Assembly: GCF_019429525.1 (NCBI RefSeq)
Contig: NZ_JAHXZL010000015.1
Location: 50,400-114,399 of the forward strand
Direction: 5' to 3'
DNA length: 64,000 nucleotides
From: Sphingomonas folli
Lineage (GTDB): Bacteria > Pseudomonadota > Alphaproteobacteria > Sphingomonadales > Sphingomonadaceae
The first letter of the stretch is position 1. Every line of letters begins with the position of its first letter. The position numbers and the translations under genes are program-made. Shown piece by piece: positions 31,487 to 39,260 of this stretch. The notes under the pieces were generated by a model. The model worked only from the letters and a program-made list of their open reading frames with translations, ran no database searches and was not told the DNA's origin.

Positions 31487-31914
31487 GACGGTGCCTTGCT
31501 GTCGGCCGCGGGGGATTCATGGGGCGCGCCCGGCACGACGTGCGGCTGCTCCACCATCACCGGCGGATGGTCCTCGGGCGGCGCCTCCTGCGGAACGGCG
31601 GGTGCCGCCGCGTCGGCGGGCGCGTGCCCGATCTGCGCGGGGGCGTGCTCGGCCGGCTCGGGCGGGGGCGGCGGGATCATCGGGTGCTCGCGCATGATCC
31701 GCTCATTCTCCGCCTTCCACTTCTTCTCCATCTCCTCCAGCTCGGCCTCACGCACCATCTCGTCGAAGCCGGCGCGGAACTGACGCCCCACCGCGCGCGC
31801 GCGGCCGACCCAATAGCCGACCACCCGCATCGCCTTGGGCAGGTCCTTGGGGCCGATCACCACCAGCGCGACCAGCGCGACCAGCAGGAACTCGGACGAA
31901 TCGATGTTGAACAT
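31483..31914 (-). CDS. tatB: Sec-independent translocase subunit TatB
   Basis: A 143-residue TatB: N-terminal membrane helix with SSEFLLVALVALVVIGPKDLP, the hinge, an amphipathic helix (KAMRVVGYWVGRARAVGRQF) and an acidic helix, then a Pro/Ala/His-rich tail of about 70 residues. The Glu in SSEFLL and the GPKDLP hinge separate it from TatA. It works with TatC in substrate recognition. Lies between tatA (26-base gap) and tatC (4-base overlap). Confidence 0.94.
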   Translation of the reverse strand: MFNIDSSEFLLVALVALVVIGPKDLPKAMRVVGYWVGRARAVGRQFRAGFDEMVREAELEEMEKKWKAENERIMREHPMIPPPPPEPAEHAPAQIGHAPADAAAPAVPQEAPPEDHPPVMVEQPHVVPGAPHESPAADSKAPS

Positions 31915-31940
31915 TCAGCGTGCCGGCCGGATGCGAGGGA

Positions 31941-32180
31941 TCAGCGCCGCTCCTCGCGGACTCGGTCGGCGTCGCGGTCGAAGGCCGGCTCGGCGCTCGA
32001 CTGCGCCTCGATCCGAGGCTTGGGGGCGCGATCCTCCGCGTCCTCCTCGGCCATGCCCTTCTTGAAGTTCTTCACACCCTTGGCGACGTCCCCCATCAGG
32101 TTCGAGAAACGCCCGCCGCCGAGCAGCAGGACCGCCACGATCGCGAGGATGAGGATATGCGGAAGACTGAAGCTGCCCAT
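31941..32180 (-). CDS. tatA: Sec-independent translocase subunit TatA
   Basis: A 79-residue TatA: MGSFSLPHILILAIVAVLLL, then GGGRFSNLMGDVAKGVKNFKKGM, giving the short membrane helix, hinge and amphipathic helix, and an acidic/basic tail. TatA oligomers form the passage for folded proteins. ATG 32180 is preferred to GTG 32183 since AGGAG is eight bases before it and the family begins M-G-S-F. It follows scpB by 26 bases. Confidence 0.94.
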   Translation of the reverse strand: MGSFSLPHILILAIVAVLLLGGGRFSNLMGDVAKGVKNFKKGMAEEDAEDRAPKPRIEAQSSAEPAFDRDADRVREERR

Positions 32181-32206
32181 CACGGAATCTCCTAATTGAG
32201 TGTCAT

Positions 32207-32788
32207 CTAGTCCTCGTCGGCGTCTTTTTCTACCGCGAGTTGCTCGAAGGCGAGATCGACCGGATCGAGCAGCCCCGCGGCGCGCAGATCGTCGAGCCCG
32301 GGGAGGTCGCGCCGGCTGGCGAGCCCGAAATGAGACAGGAACTCCGGGGTCGTGGCGTAGGTGAGCGGGCGCCCCGGCACCTCGCGCCGCCCGGCGGGTC
32401 GGACCCAGCCCGCCTCCATCAGCACGTCGAGCGTCCCCTTGGCGACCTGGACGCCGCGGATCGCCTCGATCTCGGCGCGGCTGACCGGCTCGTGATAGGC
32501 GATGATCGCGAGGGTCTCGATCCCCGCGCGGCTGAGCCGGCGCACCTCCTCGCGGTCGCGGCGCAGCAGGTGCGCGAGGTCGGGCGCGGTCTGGAAGTGC
32601 CAGCGCCCGCCGCGCTCGACCAGCTCGACGCCGCGCCCGCGATACCGCTCGGCCACCGCGGCGAGCGCGGCCCGCAGGTCGCTGCTGCCGTCGCCGTCGC
32701 CGACATAGGCACGCAGCGAGTCGAGCGAGAGCGGCTCGGCGCTGGCGAACAGCACCGCCTCGACCGCGCGCTCGATCGCGGCGCTCAC
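32207..32788 (-). CDS. scpB: segregation and condensation protein ScpB
   Basis: A 193-residue ScpB, the winged-helix dimer that binds ScpA and SMC to form bacterial condensin. Family segments: AIERAVEAVLFASAEPLS at the start, LSRAGIETLAIIAYHEPVSRAEIEAIRGV in the second winged helix, and GRPLTYATTPEFLSHFGL. GTG 32788 overlaps the scpA stop (GTGA). The position between scpA and tatA is the conserved alphaproteobacterial order. Confidence 0.94.
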   Translation of the reverse strand: MSAAIERAVEAVLFASAEPLSLDSLRAYVGDGDGSSDLRAALAAVAERYRGRGVELVERGGRWHFQTAPDLAHLLRRDREEVRRLSRAGIETLAIIAYHEPVSRAEIEAIRGVQVAKGTLDVLMEAGWVRPAGRREVPGRPLTYATTPEFLSHFGLASRRDLPGLDDLRAAGLLDPVDLAFEQLAVEKDADED

Positions 32789-33519
32789 GCCGCGGGCCGG
32801 CGCAGGTAGAGCGGCGCGAACGGCGCCTCCTGGCGCAGCTCCACCCGCCCCTGCCGCGCCAGCTCGAGCGCGGCGAGGAAGCTCGACGCCAGCGCCGAGC
32901 GGCGCAGGGCGACGCTGGCCTGCTCGGGCAGGAACGCCTCGATCGCGCGCCAGTCGACCGCGCTGCCCACCAGCGCCGCGACCCGCGCGATCGCCGCCTC
33001 CAGCGTCATCACCTCGCGATCGTGGACCACGTGCATCACCGGGCGCGAGCGCGCCGAGACGCGGCCGTAGGCGGTCATCAGCTCGTACAGGTCGGCGGTC
33101 CACTGCGCGCGGCGCACGGTGCGCAGGCCCTCCGGCGCGGCACGGCGGAAGACGTCGCGGCCGAGCCGGTCGCGCGCCATCAGCCGCGCGCCGGCGTCGC
33201 GCATCGCGTCGAGCCGCTCCAGCCGCAGCTGCAGCCGCGTCGCCAGCTCGTCGGCGTCGGGCTCCACCTCGGGGTCGCGCGGCAGCAGCAGCGCCGACTT
33301 GAGATAGGCCAGCCACGCCGCCATCACGAGATAGTCGGCGGCGAGCTCGAGCTGGAGCACGCGCGCGCGCTCGACGTAGCGGAGATATTGCTCGACCAGC
33401 GCGAGGATCGAGATCTCGCGCAGGTCGACCTTCTGCGCGCGCGCGAGCGACAACAGCAGGTCGAGCGGGCCCTCCCAGCCGTCGAGGTCGAGCGTCAGCT
33501 GCTCGGGCACGTCGCTCAC
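32785..33519 (-). CDS. scpA: segregation and condensation protein ScpA
   Basis: A 244-residue kleisin ScpA. DGWEGPLDLLLSLARAQKVDL is the canonical start, followed by EYLVMAAWLAYLKSALLLP-type helices (here DYLVMAAWLAYLKS) and a C-terminal winged helix (RRSALASSFLAALELARQGR). It bridges the SMC heads. GTG 33519 was chosen: the 38 residues upstream in frame are not conserved. In many relatives its start touches nagZ; here a palindromic repeat separates them by about 240 bases. Confidence 0.93.
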   Translation of the reverse strand: MSDVPEQLTLDLDGWEGPLDLLLSLARAQKVDLREISILALVEQYLRYVERARVLQLELAADYLVMAAWLAYLKSALLLPRDPEVEPDADELATRLQLRLERLDAMRDAGARLMARDRLGRDVFRRAAPEGLRTVRRAQWTADLYELMTAYGRVSARSRPVMHVVHDREVMTLEAAIARVAALVGSAVDWRAIEAFLPEQASVALRRSALASSFLAALELARQGRVELRQEAPFAPLYLRRPAA

Positions 33520-33632
33520 CGCGCGGCACCGGGACGTGGGGGCAAGGCGCTGACGCGGCACATGGGCGGTACCGTGGCACGTGGCGCCCGGTGCGGCTAG
33601 GGGTGGCGGTGGCTCCGGCCGCCCTAACGACA

Positions 33633-33729
33633 AGCTGTTCCCCGGCGAACGCCGGGGCCAGGTGGGGGCGACGGTGGGACCCAGGACAGCCTTTCCAGAC
33701 TGGCCCCCGGCCTCCGCCGGGGAACAGCT
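33633..33729. repeat. paired palindromic repeat, family B, copy 2
   Basis: AGCTGTTCCCCGGCGAACGC (from 33634, left arm) and its inverted partner ending CGGGGAACAGCT (by 33729) flank about 30 bases. Each arm contains the hairpin CCCCGGC..GCCGGGG. It matches the element in the 5' part of tolB. It stands between nagZ and scpA. Confidence 0.8.
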
Positions 33730-33760
33730 CAGGGCAAGCGGCTCACGCTACTATCGAAGC

Positions 33761-34762
33761 CTACACCAGCGCCAGCAGCCGGTCGCGCGTGTCGAGCAGC
33801 GCGGCCATGTCGCCCGCGGGCGGGGTCAGCGTCGCCATCGCGCGCGCCAGTCGTGCCAGCGACACCGGCGCGATATCGTCCAGCCGCGCGACGATCTCCT
33901 CCATCTCGGGCATGCGCGCCCAGCAGTCGAGCACCAGGTCGCACCCGGCCGCGATCGCCCCCGCGGCCTTCTCGCCCGCGGTGCCCGAGAGCGCCTTCAT
34001 GTCGATGTCGTCGGTCATCAGCAGCCCGTCGAAGCCGATCGCGCCGCGGATCACCTGCTCGATCAGCACCGGCGACAGCGTCGCGGGGCGCTCGCGGTCC
34101 CACGCCTCGAAGACGATGTGGCTCGTCATCCCCATCGGCGCGTGCGCCAGCGCGCGGAACGGCGCCAGATCGTCCTCCAGTTCCTCCGCCGAGGCGGTGA
34201 CGGTGGGGAGGTGATAGTGCGTGTCCACCACCGCGCGGCCGTGCCCGGGCATATGCTTGACGACTCCGACCACCCCGCCCGCCGCCAGCCCCTCCAGCGT
34301 GGCGCGGCCCAGCGCGGCGACGCGCATCGGCTCGCCGCCGAAGGCGCGCGACGCGATCGCCTCGGTCGTGTCCGCCCGCGCCACGTCGAGGATCGGGTGG
34401 CAGTCGACCGTGATCCCCATCTCGGCCAGCATCAGGCCCAGCGCGTGCGCGTTGGCGCGTGCCGCCTCGATCGCCGACACCGGCGCCAGCTCGTACAGCC
34501 GGTCGAACGCCGGCCCAGCCGGGAACGCCGGCCACTCGGGCGGCCCGAGCCGCGCGACGCGGCCGCCCTCCTGGTCGACCAGGATGGGCACGTCGTCGCG
34601 CCCCTCCAGCGCGCGCAGCGAGTCGGTCAGCCTTCGCAGCTGGGCGCGATCGGCGACGTTGCGCTTGAACAGGATATAGCCGGCGGGCCGCGCGGCACGG
34701 AAGAAGTCGCGCTCGGACGCGCTGAGCTCGAGGCCGGACAGGCCGAAGATGACGGGCTTCAT
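33761..34762 (-). CDS. nagZ: beta-N-acetylhexosaminidase NagZ
   Basis: A 333-residue family GH3 NagZ, the cytoplasmic enzyme that removes N-acetylglucosamine from anhydro-muropeptides in wall recycling. KHMPGHGRAVVDTHYHLP is the substrate and catalytic His/Asp loop, DDIDMKAL holds the nucleophile Asp, and DQEGGRVARLGPPEWPAF is the N-terminal signature. Length and start are normal. It precedes scpA-scpB-tatABC in the conserved order. Through anhydro-muropeptides NagZ often affects beta-lactamase induction; no ampR-ampC is in the window. Confidence 0.94.
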   Translation of the reverse strand: MKPVIFGLSGLELSASERDFFRAARPAGYILFKRNVADRAQLRRLTDSLRALEGRDDVPILVDQEGGRVARLGPPEWPAFPAGPAFDRLYELAPVSAIEAARANAHALGLMLAEMGITVDCHPILDVARADTTEAIASRAFGGEPMRVAALGRATLEGLAAGGVVGVVKHMPGHGRAVVDTHYHLPTVTASAEELEDDLAPFRALAHAPMGMTSHIVFEAWDRERPATLSPVLIEQVIRGAIGFDGLLMTDDIDMKALSGTAGEKAAGAIAAGCDLVLDCWARMPEMEEIVARLDDIAPVSLARLARAMATLTPPAGDMAALLDTRDRLLALV

Positions 34763-34891
34763 GCGCGCGGCTTGTAGAGCGCCCTGGCGGGCGGGGGAAA
34801 TCCTCTATGATGGGGTGCGGCGTAGCGCGTCGGACCCCGCGGCGCGGGTCGGGCGTTGAACCCTGTCTGCCGCGGCGCGGAGGGGAGTCGC

Positions 34892-35791
34892 ATGTCGTAT
34901 CGCATCCTGGGCGCGCTCGCGATCGCCTCGATCACCTTCATCACCGGGGCGCTGGCCGCATCGCCCGCGTCCGCGCAGCAGCGCGCCGGACCGCCCGACG
35001 CGACCGCGCCCACGGGCGCCGAGCCCGACGTGCTGGCGGACCAGCCGCTGATCCCGACCGAACCGGGGCAGGCGAAGCGGCGCGAGCCGCTGCGCGTGCG
35101 AGTCGGGCTCGGGCCGCAGCTGGTCCCCGGCTTCCCCGGCAACGACGCGCTGCGGCTCACCCCGATGATCAGCGTGGCGCGCGCGCGCGGTGACACGCCG
35201 TTCGGCTATGGCGCGCCCGACGACGGTACGACGATCGCGCTGATCCGCCGCGGCCGCACCGAGTTCGGCCCGACGGTGGAGTTGCAGGGCCGGCGCCGCA
35301 CCGACGACATCGTCCCCGGCCTGCCGGCGGTCGGGCGCACGGTCGAGCTGGGCGGCTACGCGCAGACCTGGACCGAGGACCGCTGGCGCTGGCACGGCGA
35401 GCTGCGCAAGGGGCTGGGCGGCCACGAGGGTTGGATCAGCCAGCTCGGCGTCGACTATGTCCGCCGCGACCGCGACGCCTGGCTGGTCTCGCTCGGCCCG
35501 CGCGTGGTGGTGACCGACTCGCGCTACCAGCGCGCCTGGTTCGGCGTCTCGCCCGAGGCGGCGGCGCGCACTGGGCTGGCGGCCTATTCGCCCGGCGGCG
35601 GGATCCAGTCGCTCGGCGCGACCAGCCGCGTGCTCTACGCGCTGACGCCGCGCTGGGGGGTGCAGGCGCAGGCGGTGTACCAGCGGCTGATCGACGACGC
35701 CGCGCGCTCGCCGGTGATCCGCCGGGTGAACTCGCAGGACCAGCTCTCGGCCGGGATCGCGCTGACCTACACCTTCTCGATCCGGCGGTGA
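34892..35791 (+). CDS. MipA/OmpV-family outer-membrane protein
   Basis: A 299-residue protein with a Sec signal (residues 1-30, ending ASPASAQQ) and an antiparallel beta-barrel pattern. It has LRVRVGLGPQLVPGFPGNDALRLTPMISVARA near the front and ends QDQLSAGIALTYTFSIRR, typical of MipA/OmpV proteins. The family includes MltA-interacting scaffold proteins and osmo-regulated porin-like proteins. The ATG at 34892 has GGAGGGGAG before it, deciding the start. It is divergent from nagZ, a possible functional link in wall turnover. Confidence 0.85.
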   Translation: MSYRILGALAIASITFITGALAASPASAQQRAGPPDATAPTGAEPDVLADQPLIPTEPGQAKRREPLRVRVGLGPQLVPGFPGNDALRLTPMISVARARGDTPFGYGAPDDGTTIALIRRGRTEFGPTVELQGRRRTDDIVPGLPAVGRTVELGGYAQTWTEDRWRWHGELRKGLGGHEGWISQLGVDYVRRDRDAWLVSLGPRVVVTDSRYQRAWFGVSPEAAARTGLAAYSPGGGIQSLGATSRVLYALTPRWGVQAQAVYQRLIDDAARSPVIRRVNSQDQLSAGIALTYTFSIRR

Positions 35792-36041
35792 CGCGGGCGC
35801 GGGACGGGACATCACGCGATCGCGCGGCTTCGCCGATCGCGGGTCACCCTGGAAACGTGTAACGATCCACTCGTCCCGGCGCGCACCGGCCGAGGACAAA
35901 CCCGCACCGCGGATCCAGGGACGTGTTCGCGATGACCTTCTCGACGACGGTGGCGGATCCGCGATCGGCGTCGGCGAGACGCCACCCGGCCACCTCGCTC
36001 CGCTCACGCGCAATTCATCGCGCCTCCCCCATATAGGGCCC

Positions 36042-36788
36042 ATGTACGCGGCAGCTCGGCAGGATCGGTACGGGGCGGCGCTCGCCTCGGCGGCGCTGAC
36101 GGCGCTGCTCGGCTGGGCGCTGCTGACCGGGCTCGCGGGCGGGGCCGTGCGCGCGCGGGTCGACCAGGGCCTCGCGCTGTTCCGGGTCACGCCCCCGCCG
36201 CCGCGACCCGAGACGAAGGTGGCGCCGCTGCGCGCGGCGAGTCCGCGCCGCTCCGGGCGCGCCGCGCCCGCCAATATCCGCAGCCAGGCGACTCAGGTGG
36301 CCGCGCCGCGTCCGATCGTGGTCGTGCCGGTCCCGCCGCCGCCGATCACCGTCGCGCTCAAGCCCTTCGCCGGCAGCGCGCCGACCCAGGGCGCGACCGA
36401 GCGGGTCGGCCCCGGGACGGGCGCCGGGGGGGCCGGCGACGGCACCGGCAGCGGTGGCTGGGGCGACGGCGACGGCGGCGGTGGGGGCGACAGCGCACCG
36501 GTGTGGAAGCGCGGCCAGCTGACCGACGCCGACTACCCGCCCGAGGTCGGCGAGGCCGGCTTCCAGGGCACGGTGACGGTCAAGTTCCTGGTGTGGACCG
36601 ACGGCCGCGTGCGCGACTGCGAGGTGATGCGCTCGAGCGGCAGCGACTCGCTCGATGCGACGACCTGCCGGCTGATCCAGCGCCGTTTCCGCTACGACCC
36701 GTCGCGCGACGCGTCCGGGCGGGCGGTGCCGGCGTGGATCCTGGAGAACCACGAGTGGGTGATCGAGGCCGAGCCGACGGGACGCTGA
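36042..36788 (+). CDS. TonB-like energy transducer
   Basis: A 248-residue TonB-type protein: one membrane helix near the start (LASAALTALLGWALLTGLAG, residues 14-33), a Pro-rich arm (PPPPRPETK, VVVPVPPPPITVAL), a glycine-rich linker (about residues 125-150) and a C-terminal TonB domain (DYPPEVGEAGFQGTVTVKFLVWTDGRV...CEVMRSSG). It would couple inner-membrane energy to outer-membrane receptors such as the one at 21783-25547. No exbB/exbD partners are adjacent. ATATAGG lies only four to five bases before the ATG and AGGG overlaps it, so initiation signals are weak or unusual. Confidence 0.85.
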   Translation: MYAAARQDRYGAALASAALTALLGWALLTGLAGGAVRARVDQGLALFRVTPPPPRPETKVAPLRAASPRRSGRAAPANIRSQATQVAAPRPIVVVPVPPPPITVALKPFAGSAPTQGATERVGPGTGAGGAGDGTGSGGWGDGDGGGGGDSAPVWKRGQLTDADYPPEVGEAGFQGTVTVKFLVWTDGRVRDCEVMRSSGSDSLDATTCRLIQRRFRYDPSRDASGRAVPAWILENHEWVIEAEPTGR

Positions 36789-36804
36789 CCCGCGCCGACC
36801 GGCC

Positions 36805-37401
36805 TCAGCGCCGCGCCAGTTCGCGCCCGCCGGCCGGCTCCATCATCGCGCCCGCGACATAGGCCTCGTCGGTCACCTCGACCGTCGCCCCCAGCGCGGT
36901 GGCCGCGAACAGCTTCTTGGCGAAGGCCGCGGGCAGCCGCACGCAGCCGTGCGAGGCGGGAAAGCCCGGGTTGCGCCCGGCGTGCAGCGCGACGCCGTCC
37001 CAGGTCAGCCGCTGCATGAACGGCATCGGCGCGTCGTCGTAGAGGTTGGAGCGGTGCATCGCCTTCTTCTCGAGGACGGTGAAGCGCCCGAGCGGGGTTG
37101 GCTTCTCGTCGGAGCCCGTCGATACCGACGATGCCGCGATCATCTTGCTCCCGCGAAACACATAGGCGCGCTGGTCGGGCAGCGAGATCAGCACGCTCAC
37201 CGGCCCCGAGGCGGCGGGATCGTCGGCCCAGAGGAAGCGCCCCGGCGGCATCACGGCGGCCGCCTCGGTGATCGCGAGATCGTCCATCGCCTCGGCCGCG
37301 GCCGGCGCCACGACCGCCACCAGGGCGAGCGCCGCGATCGCGGACGCCACGGAACGCACGACTCCACGAGCAGCGAATCGCCGCATCCAGTCCTCCATCA
37401 C
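36805..37401 (-). CDS. exported L,D-transpeptidase (YkuD domain)
   Basis: A 198-residue protein with a Sec signal (RRFAARGVVRSVASAIAALA followed by LVAVVAPAAAEA) and a YkuD catalytic domain. The active-site motif is intact: ALHAGRNPGFPASHGCVRLP, with His, SHGCVR cysteine and Arg. LISLPDQRAYVFRGSKMI is the usual first strand. These enzymes make 3-3 crosslinks in peptidoglycan or attach lipoproteins to it. It is divergent from a second transpeptidase-fold gene at 37604. The start could be ATG 37401 or 37386. Confidence 0.88.
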   Translation of the reverse strand: MMEDWMRRFAARGVVRSVASAIAALALVAVVAPAAAEAMDDLAITEAAAVMPPGRFLWADDPAASGPVSVLISLPDQRAYVFRGSKMIAASSVSTGSDEKPTPLGRFTVLEKKAMHRSNLYDDAPMPFMQRLTWDGVALHAGRNPGFPASHGCVRLPAAFAKKLFAATALGATVEVTDEAYVAGAMMEPAGGRELARR

Positions 37402-37550
37402 GGTCGTATATCCGCCCGCCGCGTGATCGCGTCCGGGTCAGTCACTGCAACAAACGCGCCATTAGCCTTTTGGTGCCAGCGACGAAGCGTTGCGCTTTCG
37501 CGGCAAGTGATCGGAACGAGCGCACGGCACGCCGCAAACGTTGACGATCG

Positions 37551-37571
37551 TTAACCAGGTCCATGCTATAT
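37551..37571 (+). promoter_or_regulatory. CGATCGTTAACCAG box with TGCTATAT, candidate CtrA-type promoter
   Basis: GATCGTTAACCAG followed by TGCTATAT (37564-37571) lies just upstream of the Tat-exported gene at 37604. A near-identical arrangement, CGATCGTTAACCAG then TGCTAAGAT, precedes the PilZ gene (38885-38911). TTAACC is the core of the CtrA half-site in alphaproteobacteria. Two promoters sharing a 14-base exact word suggests common control. Confidence 0.5.
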
Positions 37572-37603
37572 CCAAGGCAATGGAGCGGGGATTAGCCGAA
37601 GTG

Positions 37604-38341
37604 ATGATGGACACGCACGACCGGGTGCATTCGCGCCGTGCTTTGTTGAAGACCGGCGGACTGTTCGCGGGTGCTCTGATGATCCCGGGGGCGGTGTCGG
37701 CCGGGATGCGCGATCGCGCGCGCGGCGCGCCCGAGAGCCTGGTGCCGCACGACTTCTTCGAGACGCCGCACGCCCCCGCGCCGCGCCCCGTGCTGGCGGC
37801 GCCGGCGCGGCCGGCCGCGATCTCGGCCCCGGGGGTCAACCCGCGGCTGCTGCAGCGCGCGCTGGCCGCGCTGGAGCGTCACGGCGATCGCGTCGCGCAG
37901 CGCGACCGCATCGCGGTGGCGGACTTCAGCGCCGGCTCGAGCGAGCCGCGCTTCCACCTGATCAACCTCGAGAGCGGGCGCACCGTGTCGAAACTGGTCG
38001 CGCACGGCAGCGGCTCGGACCCGACGCATACCGGCTATCTCCAGCGCTTCTCGAACACCGACGGCTCGAACGCCTCGTGCGAGGGCGCCTTCCTCGCGGC
38101 CGACTATTACGTCGGCAAGCACGGCAAGTCGCAGCGGCTGATCGGTCTGGACCGCACCAACGACAACGCTCTGTCGCGCGCGATCGTGGTCCATGCCGCC
38201 TGGTATGCCAACCCGGAGATGATCCGGCAGCGCGGCATGCTCGGGCGCAGCCAGGGCTGTTTCGCGGTCGGCGAGAGCGAGTTGACCGAGGTGTTCGAGC
38301 GGCTCGGGCCGGGCCGGATGATCTACGCCGCGAAGGTGTGA
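37604..38341 (+). CDS. Tat-exported L,D-transpeptidase-like protein (YkuD_2 type)
   Basis: A 245-residue protein with a twin-arginine signal, SRRALLKTGGLFAGALMIPG, then a linker and a catalytic-like domain: IAVADFSAGSSEPRFHLINL, VAHGSGSDPTHTGYLQRFSN, AIVVHAAWYANPEMI and GRSQGCFAV. The H and C of these last motifs correspond to the murein L,D-transpeptidase active site. It should act in the periplasm after Tat export (tatABC is at 30707-32180). The start is uncertain: ATG 37604 or 37607 are preferred, ATG 37580 and 37541 are upstream options. It is divergent from the YkuD gene at 36805. Confidence 0.82.
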   Translation: MMDTHDRVHSRRALLKTGGLFAGALMIPGAVSAGMRDRARGAPESLVPHDFFETPHAPAPRPVLAAPARPAAISAPGVNPRLLQRALAALERHGDRVAQRDRIAVADFSAGSSEPRFHLINLESGRTVSKLVAHGSGSDPTHTGYLQRFSNTDGSNASCEGAFLAADYYVGKHGKSQRLIGLDRTNDNALSRAIVVHAAWYANPEMIRQRGMLGRSQGCFAVGESELTEVFERLGPGRMIYAAKV

Positions 38342-38345
38342 CGCG

Positions 38346-38651
38346 TCAGCGGCGGCGGTCGAACGCCGCCAGCTCATAGGCGATCGACGCCTCGACCAGA
38401 TGCTCCCACAGCGCCGCGATCGCGTCGCCGGGCAGGTCTTGCGCCTCGGCGGCGGCGCGCGCCTGCGCGATCACCTGCGCCTTGCGTGCCTCGTCGCGCA
38501 CATGTCCGCGCTCGGGCTTGATGCGCGCGGCGGCGTCCATATAGTCGAAGCGACGGCGCAGCAGCGTGACCAGCTCGCGGTCGAGCGCGTCGACGCCCGC
38601 GCGCACCTCCGCCATGTTGGTACAATCGGGGCCGGCGAGGATCTCGGTCAT
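38346..38651 (-). CDS. chorismate mutase (AroQ class)
   Basis: A 101-residue all-helical chorismate mutase that makes prephenate for Phe/Tyr synthesis. The pattern VRAGVDALDRELVTLLRRRFDYMDAAARIKPERGHVRDEARKAQVI shows the family's conserved Arg, Lys and Glu positions in helix 1 and the following loop. The start at ATG 38651 (MTEILAGPDCTNMAEVR) is preferred; the frame upstream runs into the tRNA. The N terminus resembles the PchB-like stand-alone type. It is convergent with the preceding gene, with four bases between their stops. Confidence 0.88.
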   Translation of the reverse strand: MTEILAGPDCTNMAEVRAGVDALDRELVTLLRRRFDYMDAAARIKPERGHVRDEARKAQVIAQARAAAEAQDLPGDAIAALWEHLVEASIAYELAAFDRRR

Positions 38652-38782
38652 GCCGCGCTGCCTGCCCTCGCGCGACGGCGCTGTCCAGCGGCGCGGCGGC
38701 GCGGTCACGTCGCGGCGGGGATGACGCTTGCCCATGCGACGCGAATCGGTTACGCGCGCTGGGCCTCCCGGCGCACCGGGAC

Positions 38783-38856
38783 GCGGGTGTAGCTCAATGG
38801 TAGAGCAGAAGCTTCCCAAGCTTACGACGAGGGTTCGATTCCCTTCACCCGCTCCA
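38783..38856 (+). tRNA. tRNA-Gly (anticodon CCC)
   Basis: A 74-base cloverleaf including an encoded CCA end. The acceptor GCGGGTG (38783-38789) pairs with CACCCGC (38846-38852), the D stem is GCTC/GAGC, the anticodon loop TTCCCAA gives CCC, and the T stem GAGGG/CCCTT encloses TTCGATT. The outermost anticodon-stem pair is a G-A mismatch. T at the discriminator position and CCA follow. Confidence 0.95.
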
Positions 38857-38884
38857 CACCCCCCCCGCGTTCATCCCGCCTTAC

Positions 38885-38911
38885 CGATCGTTAACCAGCG
38901 CGTGCTAAGAT
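38885..38911 (+). promoter_or_regulatory. second CGATCGTTAACCAG box, upstream of the PilZ gene
   Basis: CGATCGTTAACCAG (38885-38898) and TGCTAAGAT (38903-38911) repeat the arrangement seen at 37545-37571. It begins 28 bases after the tRNA and ends 22 bases before the PilZ ATG, so it is well placed as its promoter. Confidence 0.5.
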
Positions 38912-38933
38912 CCGTCCCGACACCAAGGGGGGG

Positions 38934-39260
38934 ATGTTCCGCGTGGCCTCGCAGCCTGATATCGATCACCGGCGCGACCCGCGCTTCAACACCGAGTGTC
39001 GCGCGATGGCGCGAGTCGCGATCTCGGTGACCATCCTCGACGTCTCGGCCAACGGCCTGCGCGCGCGCATCTCGCTGCCGCTCGCGGTCGGCACGCTGCT
39101 CAAATTCTCGCTGCCGGGGGGCAGCGAACACCACGCGCGGATCGCCTGGCACGACGGCGACGTGTTCGGCTGCGAGTTCATGAAGACGCTCAACTCGCAC
39201 GAGCTGCGCCGCGTCGTCGAGGCGAGCAGCAACGCCGCGCCGGTCGCGATCAGCGGCTGA
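38934..39260 (+). CDS. PilZ-domain protein
   Basis: A 108-residue single PilZ domain, a c-di-GMP receptor fold. RRDPRFNTECRAMARVAI carries the RxxxR motif and ILDVSANGLRARIS the D/NxSxxG motif, so both ligand-binding elements are present. GCEFMKTLNSHELRRVVE is the usual last helix. The start is ATG 38934 behind a purine run (AAGGGGGGG); GTG 38943 is an alternative. The 3' end overlaps the end of glgX on the other strand by 11 bases. Targets are unknown. Confidence 0.88.
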   Translation: MFRVASQPDIDHRRDPRFNTECRAMARVAISVTILDVSANGLRARISLPLAVGTLLKFSLPGGSEHHARIAWHDGDVFGCEFMKTLNSHELRRVVEASSNAAPVAISG

